From Rhizophagus sp. LPA8_4_AMF (lineage: Eukaryota; Glomeromycota; Glomeromycetes; Glomerales; Glomeraceae): a DNA stretch of 20,459 nucleotides. The translations under genes were made by a program, and so were the position numbers. Under the pieces are notes generated by a model. That model saw only the letters and a program-made list of their open reading frames with translations. It searched no databases and had not been told where the DNA came from. The DNA lies in contig JADRCO010001304.1 of NCBI GenBank assembly GCA_021464525.1, positions 1 through 20,459 on the forward strand. Direction: 5' to 3'. This document shows positions 9,925-17,859 of the stretch, piece after piece. How positions within the stretch are numbered: position 1 is the first letter of the stretch; each line of letters opens with the position of its first letter.

Positions 9925-11220
9925 TCACATATTTGAAGTTTCCGTTAATATGACATTTATTTTTCGGTCATTATCTTTAGTATTCTCATCATTCTCATCG
10001 TTCTTATCATTCTCATAGTTCTCATAGTTCTCATCGTTCTCATTTTCATCTCCCATTACAATGCTTGTCAATTCAAAGAATGAAAATCTTTTCACTATTC
10101 TATCATGTTCAATAATCTGACTGTGAGTTCTAGAGGATAAAATAGAGGATTTACAATCATCAATACTTTGAATGGATTTCACTGAAAATTCATTCTTTTG
10201 ACCTTTACCCTCAATGGCATGAACAATTTCAGCATCAATGGTGATTACATAAAATAACCAAACGATTACTATGGATTTTAAAGTTATTGATGATACTTCG
10301 TTTAAAAACCATATGCATCCACAAGAACTAAAATATTATAGATAAAATATATCATTAATCATAAAAAAATTCCAATACATAACAGCTGTGAATAATGTTC
10401 TCTTGCTTCTAATATTTAAAGATAATTTAGAAGCATTTTTATTGGCATTTTTTAATATAATGATTAAACGTGCGGTCACATATATATCAACTAAAAATTC
10501 CACGACAGTTCCTCCAATTATGTAAGGGGCCATATAAGTAATAATGTAATTACAAATATGCGTTTCACTTTCAGGAATATACATTAAAGTAACTTGTGGA
10601 AAAATTAGGTATGGAATCTATAAAAAGTAAATTATTGATATCGACATTCAGTTATTATTGAGAGGAAGAAAATATTATTATATCTTAACAAAAAATTTAC
10701 CATAAATGCGGCTCTAGTTATAAATAATAAAATGCATACATATCCATTTATCCCAGTCTCCCCTGCTCATATCTATTTGCCTTACCCGCCATAATAAGAA
10801 AGCTGTTATTGATAATCTTGGTATGATATTTCCAACAAATGAAATGTATAAAAGGATAGTACATTGAAAGTGTGTAGGCATTTTTGGAGTCATATACAAG
10901 CCAACAAATCCAAAAGTGCGCATGATTTGACCAAAATTGAAAATAATTTTAAGAATACTTGAAGCATTGCATTTTACGTATTTTATATGAAATTATCGAA
11001 ACGATCATGTTGTGAATGGATGCCTATAAAAAGAATAAAAGTAGTAAAATCATTGATTAACATTTAACACTAGATGTTCGCCCATTTTGAACTCAAAGTT
11101 TTCGTTGTTTGGAACTTCTTCGCTTAGTTTTAAGAAAGATTAATCATTTAAATTAATATCTTACCATAATAACTGCTCCAAACCAAAACCAGCATATGCT
11201 TGAATCTGAATAAAATTCAT
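9925..11220 (-). pseudogene. Inverted, frameshifted copy of the seven-transmembrane protein gene
   Basis: Read on the - strand, exon equivalents are 11220-11165, 11023-10701 and 10617-9925, with introns of 141 and 83 nt and conserved GT-AG borders. They match the intact 7TM gene at 13055-14477 in order. Clear shared stretches are HNMIVSI, ITAFLLW, DIYVTARL..ILK.ANKN, LFTAVMYWNF and ITIDAEIVHA. Exon 1 is one base shorter than its counterpart (56 versus 57 nt) and shifts frame. Exon 2 needs shifts near KIRKMQ and again after DKWI (stop at IIYN). Exon 3 stops after NDIFYL in what should be TM6 and returns to frame before TM7. The C-terminal tail differs: it carries an Asp/Glu/Asn repeat (ENDENYENYEND...) from 9-bp repeats. 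With at least four frame breaks no full receptor can be made. Several frames of 69-85 codons inside it are fragments. Confidence 0.87.
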
Positions 11221-11713
11221 TTCAATTTTTATACTTTGAGTAATTTGAATAAAATAAATAATGGTCTTTTTAAATTCTAACATTTTATACGTTCCATATT
11301 GATAAAATAGGATTAATTAACCGTAAAATGTGCATATTTATTCTAGTATTTTTAACTAAAAGTTGCTTCTTTCCTTTTGCTTTAAAAAAATTTAGTATAA
11401 TTGATATACGATTACCGGACATATTGTCCGGTTTTTGTCCCAGTAATCATAATTTTATTTTATTGATTTGCATGGTAGCAGAATTATAAAACAGCGATAA
11501 ACTAATTTGTATTTATTCAAAAAAAAAAGTTTTAATCTAAATCTGTTTTGGATATCAAGGGCATAAATACATTTAAGGTGGCCGTTACCATCTGATAAGT
11601 AGAAAACGTAACAAGAATCGAAATGGCGGGAATACATGTTTCTATTCCTGCATTAAAACTAATTTATAGATCTAAATAAAATTCAACTCAATAATTTTAA
11701 AATGAATGTGAGT
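11221..11713. other. Intergenic region between the 7TM pseudogene and Myb copy C
   Basis: This should contain the former promoter of the inverted 7TM copy. A compact hairpin at 11410-11448 is the only structured feature seen. A 60-codon - strand frame at 11455-11637 has no recognisable content. No gene is called. Confidence 0.45.
11410..11448. repeat. Nested inverted repeat (hairpin) with CCGGACA arms
   Basis: ACCGGACA (11414-11421) and TGTCCGGT (11425-11432) are perfect 8-bp arms around a 3-base loop, followed by TTTTTG. An outer pair GATTAC (11410-11415) and GTAATC (11443-11448) brackets the stem. In such AT-rich sequence this GC-rich stem is conspicuous. It could be a transposon end or footprint, a regulatory stem-loop, or chance. 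Confidence 0.55.
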
Positions 11714-12170
11714 TTACCGTTAGTTGATATTTATTACCTTTTACTTATTTTCATTTTGGTCTATAGGAATATGAAAAGCCCGTAGAGGTAGAACGATATA
11801 AATCTCTTAACAAATAGAAGCAACGTAGAAAGATCATTAAAATAACGGTAATTAGTTTTTAACATACATATAATACATACTGTATATATCTATATTATTA
11901 CTCAAAATCGTTTCGTAATTAATATTTCCTTTTTTTCCTTTTCTTCTCCTCTTTTAGTTATAGTTAACTGTAGAAGAAAGATTACTTTACAAATGAGACA
12001 ACATAAGTAGTCACGATCAAATCGCCGAAATGCTTAGACGCACACTTTTAATTATTAAAAATTCATTTATTGAGTAAGAATTAAGGCAAAGAAATCTACT
12101 TTAGGGATCCGTTAACTTATGTTTTTTAATTATATTAATCACTAATAATAATGTAAAGTAAAATGGTTCG
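11714..12170 (+). pseudogene. Decayed copy C of the Myb-like gene
   Basis: Matching begins inside intron 1 of the intact Myb gene (CCGTTAGTTGATATTT) and passes the TATAG acceptor at 11765. Exon 2 equivalent (EYEKPVEVERYKSL) stops early (AACAAATAG) and most of its recognition-helix coding is missing. A remnant of the 23-nt exon (AAATAACGGTAATTAG) follows. Exon 4 equivalent, after TTTTAG at about 11957, retains TVEERLLYK-like and IIKNSFIE-like segments but has deletions and stops. Its 3' end (ATTAAGGCAAAGAAATCTAC...GGATCCGTTAACTTATG) is still very close to the intact gene. The promoter and exon 1 are absent. It keeps intron sequence, so it arose by DNA duplication rather than retroposition. Confidence 0.85.
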
Positions 12171-12216
12171 ATTTTTAGATTTTTTTTTTTTCAAATTAAA
12201 GAACAATTTACAGATA

Positions 12217-12540
12217 ATATATTCTTAGAAGTTTAAATACAAATAAAAGCTGTTGTCATACTATTATATTCCTAGAAAATCAATATCATCTCACTCTCCA
12301 CGGAGATTACCGACCCGGCTATGGCTTAAATAATGCTGATTAAAATCTTCCAAAATTATCCAAAATGTCTTGCTCTGAATTACTTTTTTGAAATTATATA
12401 AACAATTTACTGGTTGATTAAAATAGTAAATAATTAGTTATCAAGACAGTACATGTCTTAGCCTTACATTTAAACTTAATAATTTTAAGTACATTAATGG
12501 AAAGATTTCCATATTTGAAAACTGACTCCGGATAAAATGA
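12217..12540. repeat. Shortened duplicate of 9381-9940, the flank of the 7TM pseudogene
   Basis: It follows Myb copy C by about 50 bases and repeats landmarks of 9381-9940 in the same order, ending near GATTTCCATATTTGAAAACT, which corresponds to the last codons and 3' flank of the inverted 7TM copy. In the intact arrangement about 1.1 kb separates the Myb stop from this segment, so an internal deletion is implied here. The 68-codon - strand frame at 12418-12624 overlaps it but is not supported as a gene. Confidence 0.78.
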
Positions 12541-13054
12541 TAAATGAGCTATATGTAACCCAGCCAAGATTTCAAATTCGGATGGTTTAACACACCAGGC
12601 ATTAAAATTTAATATTGCAAACAATTACAGTCTTCTCGCAATTTGTCATTATCATCTCATTAATACAAAATGGACGTTAATATTAACAAGTCTTAATTGT
12701 TAATTTTTAATTTTTGTTTTTTTGGTCACAGGACATAAAAAGAAATACTGAACTATAACTGCCGAATTCCGGTTTAATTAAGCATTGTTAATATTATTTA
12801 GTTTGTATAACCTTATTTTTTTTTAGCAATAATATTTTTCATTCTGTATTATTATCAACAACTGATTTATAAAATTATTCTAAAAAAAAATTTTAAATTT
12901 CTTTTCGGAAGTAATGTCTCAAATTACTTATCGAAAATTATTCTTCATTATTTTATATAAATATGCTATATTACTTGGATTATTTTTTTTCGAAATTTTA
13001 TTCAGTCCTTGTTAATTGTCCTCATTAAACGTCAATTCAATTATTTTTTTAAAA
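12541..13054. promoter_or_regulatory. Upstream region of the intact 7TM gene
   Basis: No gene is seen. The stretch has AT-rich runs, a small inverted repeat AAGTAAT (12909-12915) / ATTACTT (12923-12929), and T-rich tracts at about 12816-12825 and 12982-12990. The start codon at 13055 follows AAAAAT. The promoter is inferred, not located. Confidence 0.35.
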
Positions 13055-14477
13055 ATGGATTATTTTCAGAAACAAGCGTATATTGGATTTTTTGTGGGAA
13101 TAACCGTGATGGTAAGCTATACAATGATTATATATACTATATATATATATACTATGTACCTTATCTCGCAGGCAATAGTATTTTCTATTAAGAATAGACA
13201 CTACACTTTGGATATTTAATCATTCGTATCATCGTATATATGTTTTTATCGAAGTTCTATACTTACAAAATTTGTGGCTACACTATTTCCTGTGGTATAC
13301 GGTATAGTCGGTATATGTAAATCAAAATTACACGGCATATAGAATTTTAATATATACGTAATTTTTTTCCAGATAAATTTACATAATATGATCGTTTCGA
13401 TACTTTTGTACAAAGTTCGCGAGACAAAAATTTCGAATTTTCTTAAAATAATTTTAAATTTTGCCAACATATTGAGTTTTGGTAGTGTAATTGGCACACA
13501 TATGACTCCTCATATTGCCACACTACCTCAATGTGTATCTCTTCAATACATAATAGCTATCGGTAATGTTAGCATAAGATTGGCAATAACGGCTTTCTTA
13601 TTGTGGCAATTAAAACAAATACATAATGAAAATACAGATAAATGGATTGCTATTATATTATTTTTGATCAGAGCTTGCTTAGCGGTGAGTAAAATTCTTA
13701 ATTTTTTTTACCGTAATTAAAAAATTGCTAAAAACAAAAATTTTAATTTCTTGTTAAAAGGTCCCTCATCTCGGTTTACAAAGACCAGATCTTCAAACTA
13801 TTCCCGAGAATAATTTAATAGTTTGTGCCCCTAAAGTTATCACTTTACGATATTATTCGATTGCTGAGATATTAGTTGAAATTTTCATTGATATATATGT
13901 GACCGTCCGTTTATTTCGTATATTAAAAAAGGCTAATAAAAATATTACGAGTCTATCCACAAATATAGGACGCCCCAAACGATCTTTATTCACTGTCGTT
14001 ATATACTGGAATTTCTTACGATTATTCGTAATATTTATCTTTCATGCATTTGGTTTTGCAGACCTTTATACTTCGAGCCAAAACTTAATTCCCATAACAC
14101 TTGCAGCAAAGTGTTTAATAAATATATTCTTATCTTACGTGATTACCGCTGATGCCGAAATTGTACGAGTCACTAAGAGCAAACCTAATCAAGGAAATAA
14201 TAAAAGAAATCAAAAGAAGCCAACAAAAAGTAAAACAAATTCCTTATCAACAATAGATACAAACGATTCCCCATCTCAATTTCTTACACCACATACTCCT
14301 AGATCAATAAAACAACATCATGAGAAAAGTTTAACATTCTCTGAGAGGACAAATACGGTTATTGATTTTAATGATGAAGTAACTGAAGAAGAAAAAATAA
14401 TTGAAGAACCTTTAAGTCTTAATAATAATAATAATTCAGTAACAATACAACTTAATAGTACAACTAATAACGATTAA
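13055..14477 (+). CDS. Seven-transmembrane (GPCR-like) protein (361 aa)
   Basis: Exons are 13055-13111, 13373-13684 and 13761-14477, with introns of 261 and 76 nt, all in phase 0. The exon 1 to exon 2 junction is supported by the decayed copy at 9925-11220, which has the same borders. Seven hydrophobic stretches can be placed at about residues 8-33, 42-60, 73-98, 109-126, 152-177, 198-221 and 231-253. A basic loop (RILKKANKNI...RPKR) separates TM5 and TM6, as in many receptor-like proteins. The tail (261-361) is hydrophilic: Lys/Asn-rich, then Ser/Thr-Pro motifs (TPHTPRS), an acidic patch (EVTEEEKIIEE) and an Asn run. Seven spans with a long phosphorylatable tail suggest a plasma-membrane sensor, but I see no motif of a named GPCR class and give no ligand. 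It is the surviving member of a local pair next to Myb-like genes. Confidence 0.86.
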
Positions 14478-15016
14478 ATATTAATTACTATTAAAAATAT
14501 AGTTTATAATAGTAGTAATATATCAATGTAGAAAATTTTTTCTAGGCCTATAATGGTAGTTATTTGGACAGTATAATATTGTGTAGATTTCAAAAAAATC
14601 AAAATTTATATATAAATTATCTATTTGAAATTAAAATTTGGTTGGTTATATAAAATTTTATTGTTAAGACTATGTCCGTATGTCGATCATTTTGTCGATC
14701 ATTTACAATTTTTTTATTTTTACATAACGAAAAAAATAGTTAATTTAACTTTGAATTATGTAATATTAATGTATGTTTTATGTATTTATATTGGCTAATT
14801 TACAAAATATATATATATAGATGTGTCACGTCTGTTTGCAAAGTAATTTGACTATTAGGCAAATAGTTTTACAGAAATTTAATGACTGAAAGTTTAAATT
14901 TTAAAATAAATAAACATATAATTTATTAAAATTTTATATTATTTAATAAATAATATTTAAACTGGCAAATGTTTATTGTGAAGTATTGCAGCTTCTGTTT
15001 ATAAAGAGTATACATA
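14478..15016. other. 3' flank of the 7TM gene, no gene seen
   Basis: The sequence is AT-rich with no coding character on either strand. A tandem pair GTCGATCATTTTGTCGATCATTT lies at about 14682-14704, and an (AT)n run at about 14806-14818. The region ends at the TA that borders the GTACTGTAC inverted-repeat element. Confidence 0.45.
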
Positions 15017-15119
15017 TAAACTGTACTGTACGAAAAGTTAAACTGTATTGTACGAAAAGTGGTTGTACGATTAGTTGTGTTCGTACAGTACAAGTGTACA
15101 ACCTTGCCATGTGACTTAT

Positions 15120-15350
15120 AACATTTATTCCTTTGTCATTTTTTCATTTCCTTTCTATCACTCTATCTTTGTTCCTTTTTTATCCCTTTATTTATTTTTT
15201 TTGTTCCTTTTCTACCTCTTTACTTTTTTATCTTGTTCCTTGATTCATTCCCTTTCTTCCTTTCCCTTTCTTTGTTTCTTTTTATTCCCTTTCATTTCTT
15301 TCATTGTTTTTCATTATTTTTTTTTTTTGTCTTTATTTTCTATTATTGTT
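15120..15350. repeat. Pyrimidine-rich tract (CTTT/CCTTT-rich)
   Basis: About 230 bases on the + strand are nearly all C and T with few purines. They consist of imperfect TTCCTTTT, TTTTATCCCTTT and CTTTCTTCC units. The tract lies inside the GTACTGTAC element. The 102-codon frame through it reads Phe/Leu/Ser/Pro only and is a composition artefact. Confidence 0.7.
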
Positions 15351-15551
15351 TCTTTATTTATCAGAATATTTTTACCATTGTAAATCTTTTATATTTTTAG
15401 TTAGTTGTTAGGTACCTTCTTCGTGTCATTCAGTATATAATAAACAAACTTCCATATATAAATTATTTTGCGAAAAGAATTCTTTTGTTAATTATATTTA
15501 ATCACGTGATCTGATTTTTAAGCTGTACTGTACGATTTTTTTTTGCTTTTC

Positions 15552-15607
15552 TACAGTACAGTACAATGCTTATATGCATATATTTATAAGCATTGTACTG
15601 TACTGTA
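15552..15607. repeat. Perfect 23-bp-arm hairpin
   Basis: The arms at 15552-15574 and 15585-15607 are exact reverse complements around a 10-base loop (TGCATATATT). The outer half of each arm consists of the GTAC(A/T)GTAC motif and the inner half is ATGCTTATA/TATAAGCAT. It would fold into a strong stem as RNA or extrude as a cruciform. Confidence 0.88.
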
Positions 15608-15675
15608 TGAAATTTTTGAATTTTTTTTTAATTTAACCGTACAGTACAGTTTAACTTTTCGTACAGTACAGTTTA

Positions 15676-16098
15676 TCCATCTACCTCAAATAAGTATGTC
15701 GATCTCGTGACATGATGAAAGGACCTGAAATATTACAAAATTGTTTAGGGAAAGGAAAAACACGTATTTTATCTCCCGAAGAAGATATATGATGATTACA
15801 AGGAATAAAAATTTCAAAATGAAAGTGATAACGCTTCTAAGTAAAATTAAAAAAAGTCTTGGTTGAATGATTTCTCTCTGACATTGATACACATCGATTA
15901 AAAAATCAGTATCACTCAAATCACGTGACATAATTTTAAACAGATCATTTAAACTTTAACAAAGCTTTTACTTAAGCTTTTTCCTTCATTTCTCCTTCCT
16001 CTTTTCATCTTTTTTCTCTTCCACTTCTTTTAATTTTTTTTCTTTTTGCCTCTTTTTCTCTTCACCTTTTTAATAAAATCCCTAGCAAAACATTTTGT
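15676..16098. other. Region between the inverted-repeat element and the exon-like array
   Basis: A second pyrimidine-rich tract covers about 15970-16075. CACGTG-type palindromes occur nearby (ATCACGTGAT at 15501-15510, TCACGTGA at 15921-15928). An 81-codon - strand frame (15686-15931) is hydrophobic but unsupported. No gene is called. Confidence 0.4.
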
Positions 16099-16221
16099 AA
16101 TGTTTCAATATTTTTCTTTTAAACAGCAGTCAAATATTAATGAAATTCCAGTAAGTTTTTTATATTTATTTCTTCAATCTTTTAACAAACAGTTTCTAAC
16201 AGTTTATTCTTAGGTGGTTGA
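16099..16221 (+). other. Possible first exon-like unit of the array
   Basis: An ATG at 16099 opens 37 codons (MFQYFSFKQQSNINEIP...). Within it, TTTAAACAG precedes a 24-nt stretch (16127-16150) that is followed by GTAAGT at 16151, so it looks like a microexon coding QSNINEIP. Another AACAG and a TTCTTAG follow before the MITE insertion. This could be the 5' part of the array's gene, but no signal peptide is visible. Confidence 0.3.
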
Positions 16222-16499
16222 CTAGTATTCTGCATGAATCGATTTGTGATACAGTGTAGTCCTGATTGATCCCAAAGAGTAAAAACTTTATTTACGAATA
16301 ACTTTTGATCTAGCAGTCCAATTTGAACGATCTTTTTTTATTTTGATCAGGGCAACAAAATCTATCGATTAAAAAAAAGATCATTCGAATCGGATTACTA
16401 GATTGCGAGATAAAAATTTTTGGGTTCAAATCAAGTCTGAGTCGAGTCCAAATCAAATCAAATCTGCAGAGGAAAAGTTTGATTTGTGCAAAACACTAG
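16222..16499. mobile_element. hAT-like MITE (278 bp) with internal foldback
   Basis: The ends are imperfect inverted repeats: CTAGTATTCTGCATGAATC at the left and CTAGTGTTTTGCACAAATC (reverse complement) at the right, 15 of 19 matching. The flanks are GTGGTTGA (16214-16221) and GTGGTTCT (16500-16507), an 8-bp duplication with two differences, as expected of hAT insertions. Inside are a second inverted pair (ATCTAGCAGTCC...GATCTTTTTTT against AAAAAAAGATC...GGATTACTAGAT) and CAAATCAAATC repeats. No transposase is present. It sits where the acceptor TTCTTAG meets the exon-like unit GTGGTTCTTTGG, splitting that unit. Confidence 0.72.
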
Positions 16500-16830
16500 G
16501 TGGTTCTTTGGATTTTCTTGTGATAAGTAATTTTTTTTAAAAATTTTTTATTTTAACGAAACATTAATTAAAGTTTCTTTAATTTTCTTTTTTTTTCTTT
16601 AGATGGTGAGCTTTTATCTATATTATTTGCATTTGTTAATGTTTCATTTTCATTTTTCTTTTTTAGGTTCGTTCTTTGGGTTTTCTTGCAATAATTTTTC
16701 TTTAAAATTTTTCTTTTTTAGGTTTATTCTTCAGGTTTTCTTGTGGTAATTTCTTTAAAATTTTAACGAGACAATAACTAACATTTTGTTTTCTTTTTTC
16801 TTTTAGATTCTTTCAGATTTTCTTTATACG
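16500..16830 (+). repeat. Exon-like unit family 0 (about 24 nt, four copies)
   Basis: Four related short units are spaced unevenly at about 16500-16522, 16667-16690, 16722-16745 and 16807-16830. The shared core is TTCTTTGGGTTTTCTTG, with variants GGA, CAGG and CAG. Each follows a T-rich tract ending in AG (TTTTTTAG or TTTTAG). The third is followed by GTAATT, a possible donor; the first and second have ATAAGT and ATAATT at that place, that is, G-to-A altered donors. Spacers share TTTAAAATTTT and AACGARAC pieces. They are probably duplicated exon plus intron segments, now partly inactive. Confidence 0.5.
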
Positions 16831-17068
16831 TGGCTTTTTGGTATTAAAGTTAATTTTAACTTTATTTTTATTTTTATTATTAGACTGTCTTAGTATAAAA
16901 AGGATAAGAGTTATATATTATAACAAAGAGAATTTCTCCTTTAAGAAATGATTATCTGTTAAAAAGTACTAAGAGCCTCACAACAGGGCGGTGCCAAAAA
17001 GCCGTAATGAATATCATGTGACTTATCGATCTGAATTTATTTATAAAAAAAATTTGTTTATTTTGTAG
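16831..17068. other. Spacer between unit families 0 and I
   Basis: No gene is seen. A short less AT-rich stretch at about 16970-17020 (CCTCACAACAGGGCGGTGCC) stands out but matches nothing I recognise. The end (TTTATTTTGTAG, 17057-17068) is an acceptor-like sequence for the first family I unit. Confidence 0.4.
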
Positions 17069-17465
17069 GAGACTATGACTCCCAGACAATTTTTGAAAAG
17101 GGTGGGTTAATTTTATTTAATAATTCTTTTTTTTAGTATTAGTAATTTACTATAAGAACGTTATTATTAACGTTCTTATTTTTAATTTTTTTTGTAGGAA
17201 CAGACCTTTCAGCATATTCCATGAACATGATTTCAAAGGTAAGGCTTATTAAATTAATATTAAGAAAAACCCTAACATTCTTTCATTTTCTTTTTTGCAG
17301 GAACAGACCTTTTGACACATCCTATAAAGGTGATTTTAAAGATGAGGGTAGGTAGTTGGGTTTTTCTTAATATTAATTTAATAAGAACATTACTAACATT
17401 CTTTCATATTCTTTTTGTAAGGAACAGACCTTTTGGCACATCCCATGAAGGAAATTTGAAGGTGA
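17069..17465 (+). repeat. Exon-like unit family I (NRPF peptide, three clear copies plus one diverged)
   Basis: Three strongly similar units start GAACAGACCTTT: 17198-17238 (41 nt), 17301-17347 (47 nt) and 17422-17461 (40 nt). Each is preceded by a T-rich tract with GTAG, GCAG or GTAAG and followed by GTAAGG, GTAGGT or GTGAGA. A diverged unit at 17069-17101 is followed by GTGGGT. The spacers also match each other (AATATTAATT..., CTAACATTCTTTCAT), so whole exon plus intron units of 103-121 bp were duplicated. One frame is open in all three: NRPFSIFHEHDFK, NRPFDTSYKGDFKDE and NRPFGTSHEGNLK. Frame 1 carries TGA in all three. Lengths differ modulo 3, so simple serial splicing would not keep this frame. 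Possibly a decayed repeat-protein gene. Confidence 0.6.
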
Positions 17466-17673
17466 GAGTGATGTAGTTAGGGGTTTTTTTAATATTTAAT
17501 AGGAATGTTACTAACATTTTTTCTTTTTCAACATTTTTTTTAACCCTCGTAATAATTCTTATTTTAACATCTATTTTGACCCTTGTAATCCATCCCGTTT
17601 TATGTCTTTATATATTGTTGTTACTTGGTTTGAATATGTTAACCAAAATCATACAATTTTAGAATGTCTGATT
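17466..17673. other. Spacer after family I units
   Basis: The first part still resembles the family I intron (TTAATATTTAATAGGAATGTTACTAACATTTTTTC). The remainder includes a duplicated phrase, TTTTAACCCTCGTAAT / TTTTGACCCTTGTAAT, spaced about 40 bases apart. No exon-like unit was found here. Confidence 0.4.
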
Positions 17674-17817
17674 TATAGGCTTAATGATCAGCAATAGAGA
17701 AAAGTATTTCCAATTACTGTTATTAATAAAGCTCATAAAGCACACTTTATATGCAGAACAGTTGAAAAAGATGATGGTTATTGGTACAAAAATCAATTTT
17801 ATTTCACGGCTATTTAA
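17674..17817 (+). pseudogene. Unidentified protein-coding remnant (48 codons, one internal stop)
   Basis: One frame reads YRLNDQQ, a TAG, then RKVFPITVINKAHKAHF and ICRTVEKDDGYWYKNQFYFTAI before TAA. The aromatic and charged composition (KDDGYWYKNQFYF) is protein-like, unlike the neighbouring frames, whose longest (17684-17884) is Leu/Ile-rich. An internal stop and the lack of flanking exons indicate a broken piece. I cannot name the family; transposon or host origin are both possible. Confidence 0.35.
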
Positions 17818-17859
17818 TTATTTTACTTATTACCTTTGTACTATTACAATGAAGCTGCT

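Larger units (their letters stand above)
15017..15675. mobile_element. TA-flanked inverted-repeat element (MITE-like) built from GTACTGTAC motifs
   Basis: The ends are 36-bp terminal inverted repeats with one mismatch (15019-15054 and 15638-15673). Each starts AACTGTACTGTACG, has a spacer AAAAGTTA and repeats AACTGTAYTGTACG. The flanks are TA on both sides (15017-15018, 15674-15675), the target duplication expected of Tc1/mariner-type insertion. The interior holds more copies of the motif (15082-15092, 15523-15535), an 8-bp inverted pair GGTTGTAC/GTACAACC (15061-15103), a long hairpin (15552-15607) and a C/T-rich stretch (about 15120-15350). No transposase frame exists, so it would be non-autonomous. 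TA flanks can arise by chance in AT-rich DNA; the long TIRs are the stronger evidence. Confidence 0.7.

Noticed and set aside
11455..11637. 60-codon - strand frame
   Set aside because: No family resemblance or splice context, and it ends in low-complexity Leu/Lys sequence.
12418..12624. 68-codon - strand frame
   Set aside because: It overlaps the duplicated flank, whose other copy does not keep this frame.
13172..13219. Possible extra exon of the 7TM gene (AIVFSIKNRHYTLDI) after the CAG at 13171
   Set aside because: It reaches a TAA at 13217 before any usable donor, and the pseudogene copy joins exon 1 directly to the HNMIVSI exon. An alternative truncated isoform cannot be excluded.
13246..13497. 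83-codon - strand frame
   Set aside because: Antisense to intron 1 and exon 2 of the 7TM gene; a shadow.
15075..15383. 102-codon + strand frame rich in Phe, Leu, Ser and Pro
   Set aside because: It is the translation of a C/T-rich tract; stop codons are absent because purines are rare.
15686..15931. 81-codon - strand frame with a hydrophobic centre
   Set aside because: Hydrophobicity follows from AT-rich sequence; no motif, copy or splice context supports it. It remains a weak candidate.
16970..17020. Less AT-rich stretch considered as a tRNA or snRNA
   Set aside because: No D-arm, anticodon arm or GGTTCGA box could be arranged, and no Sm-site context was seen.
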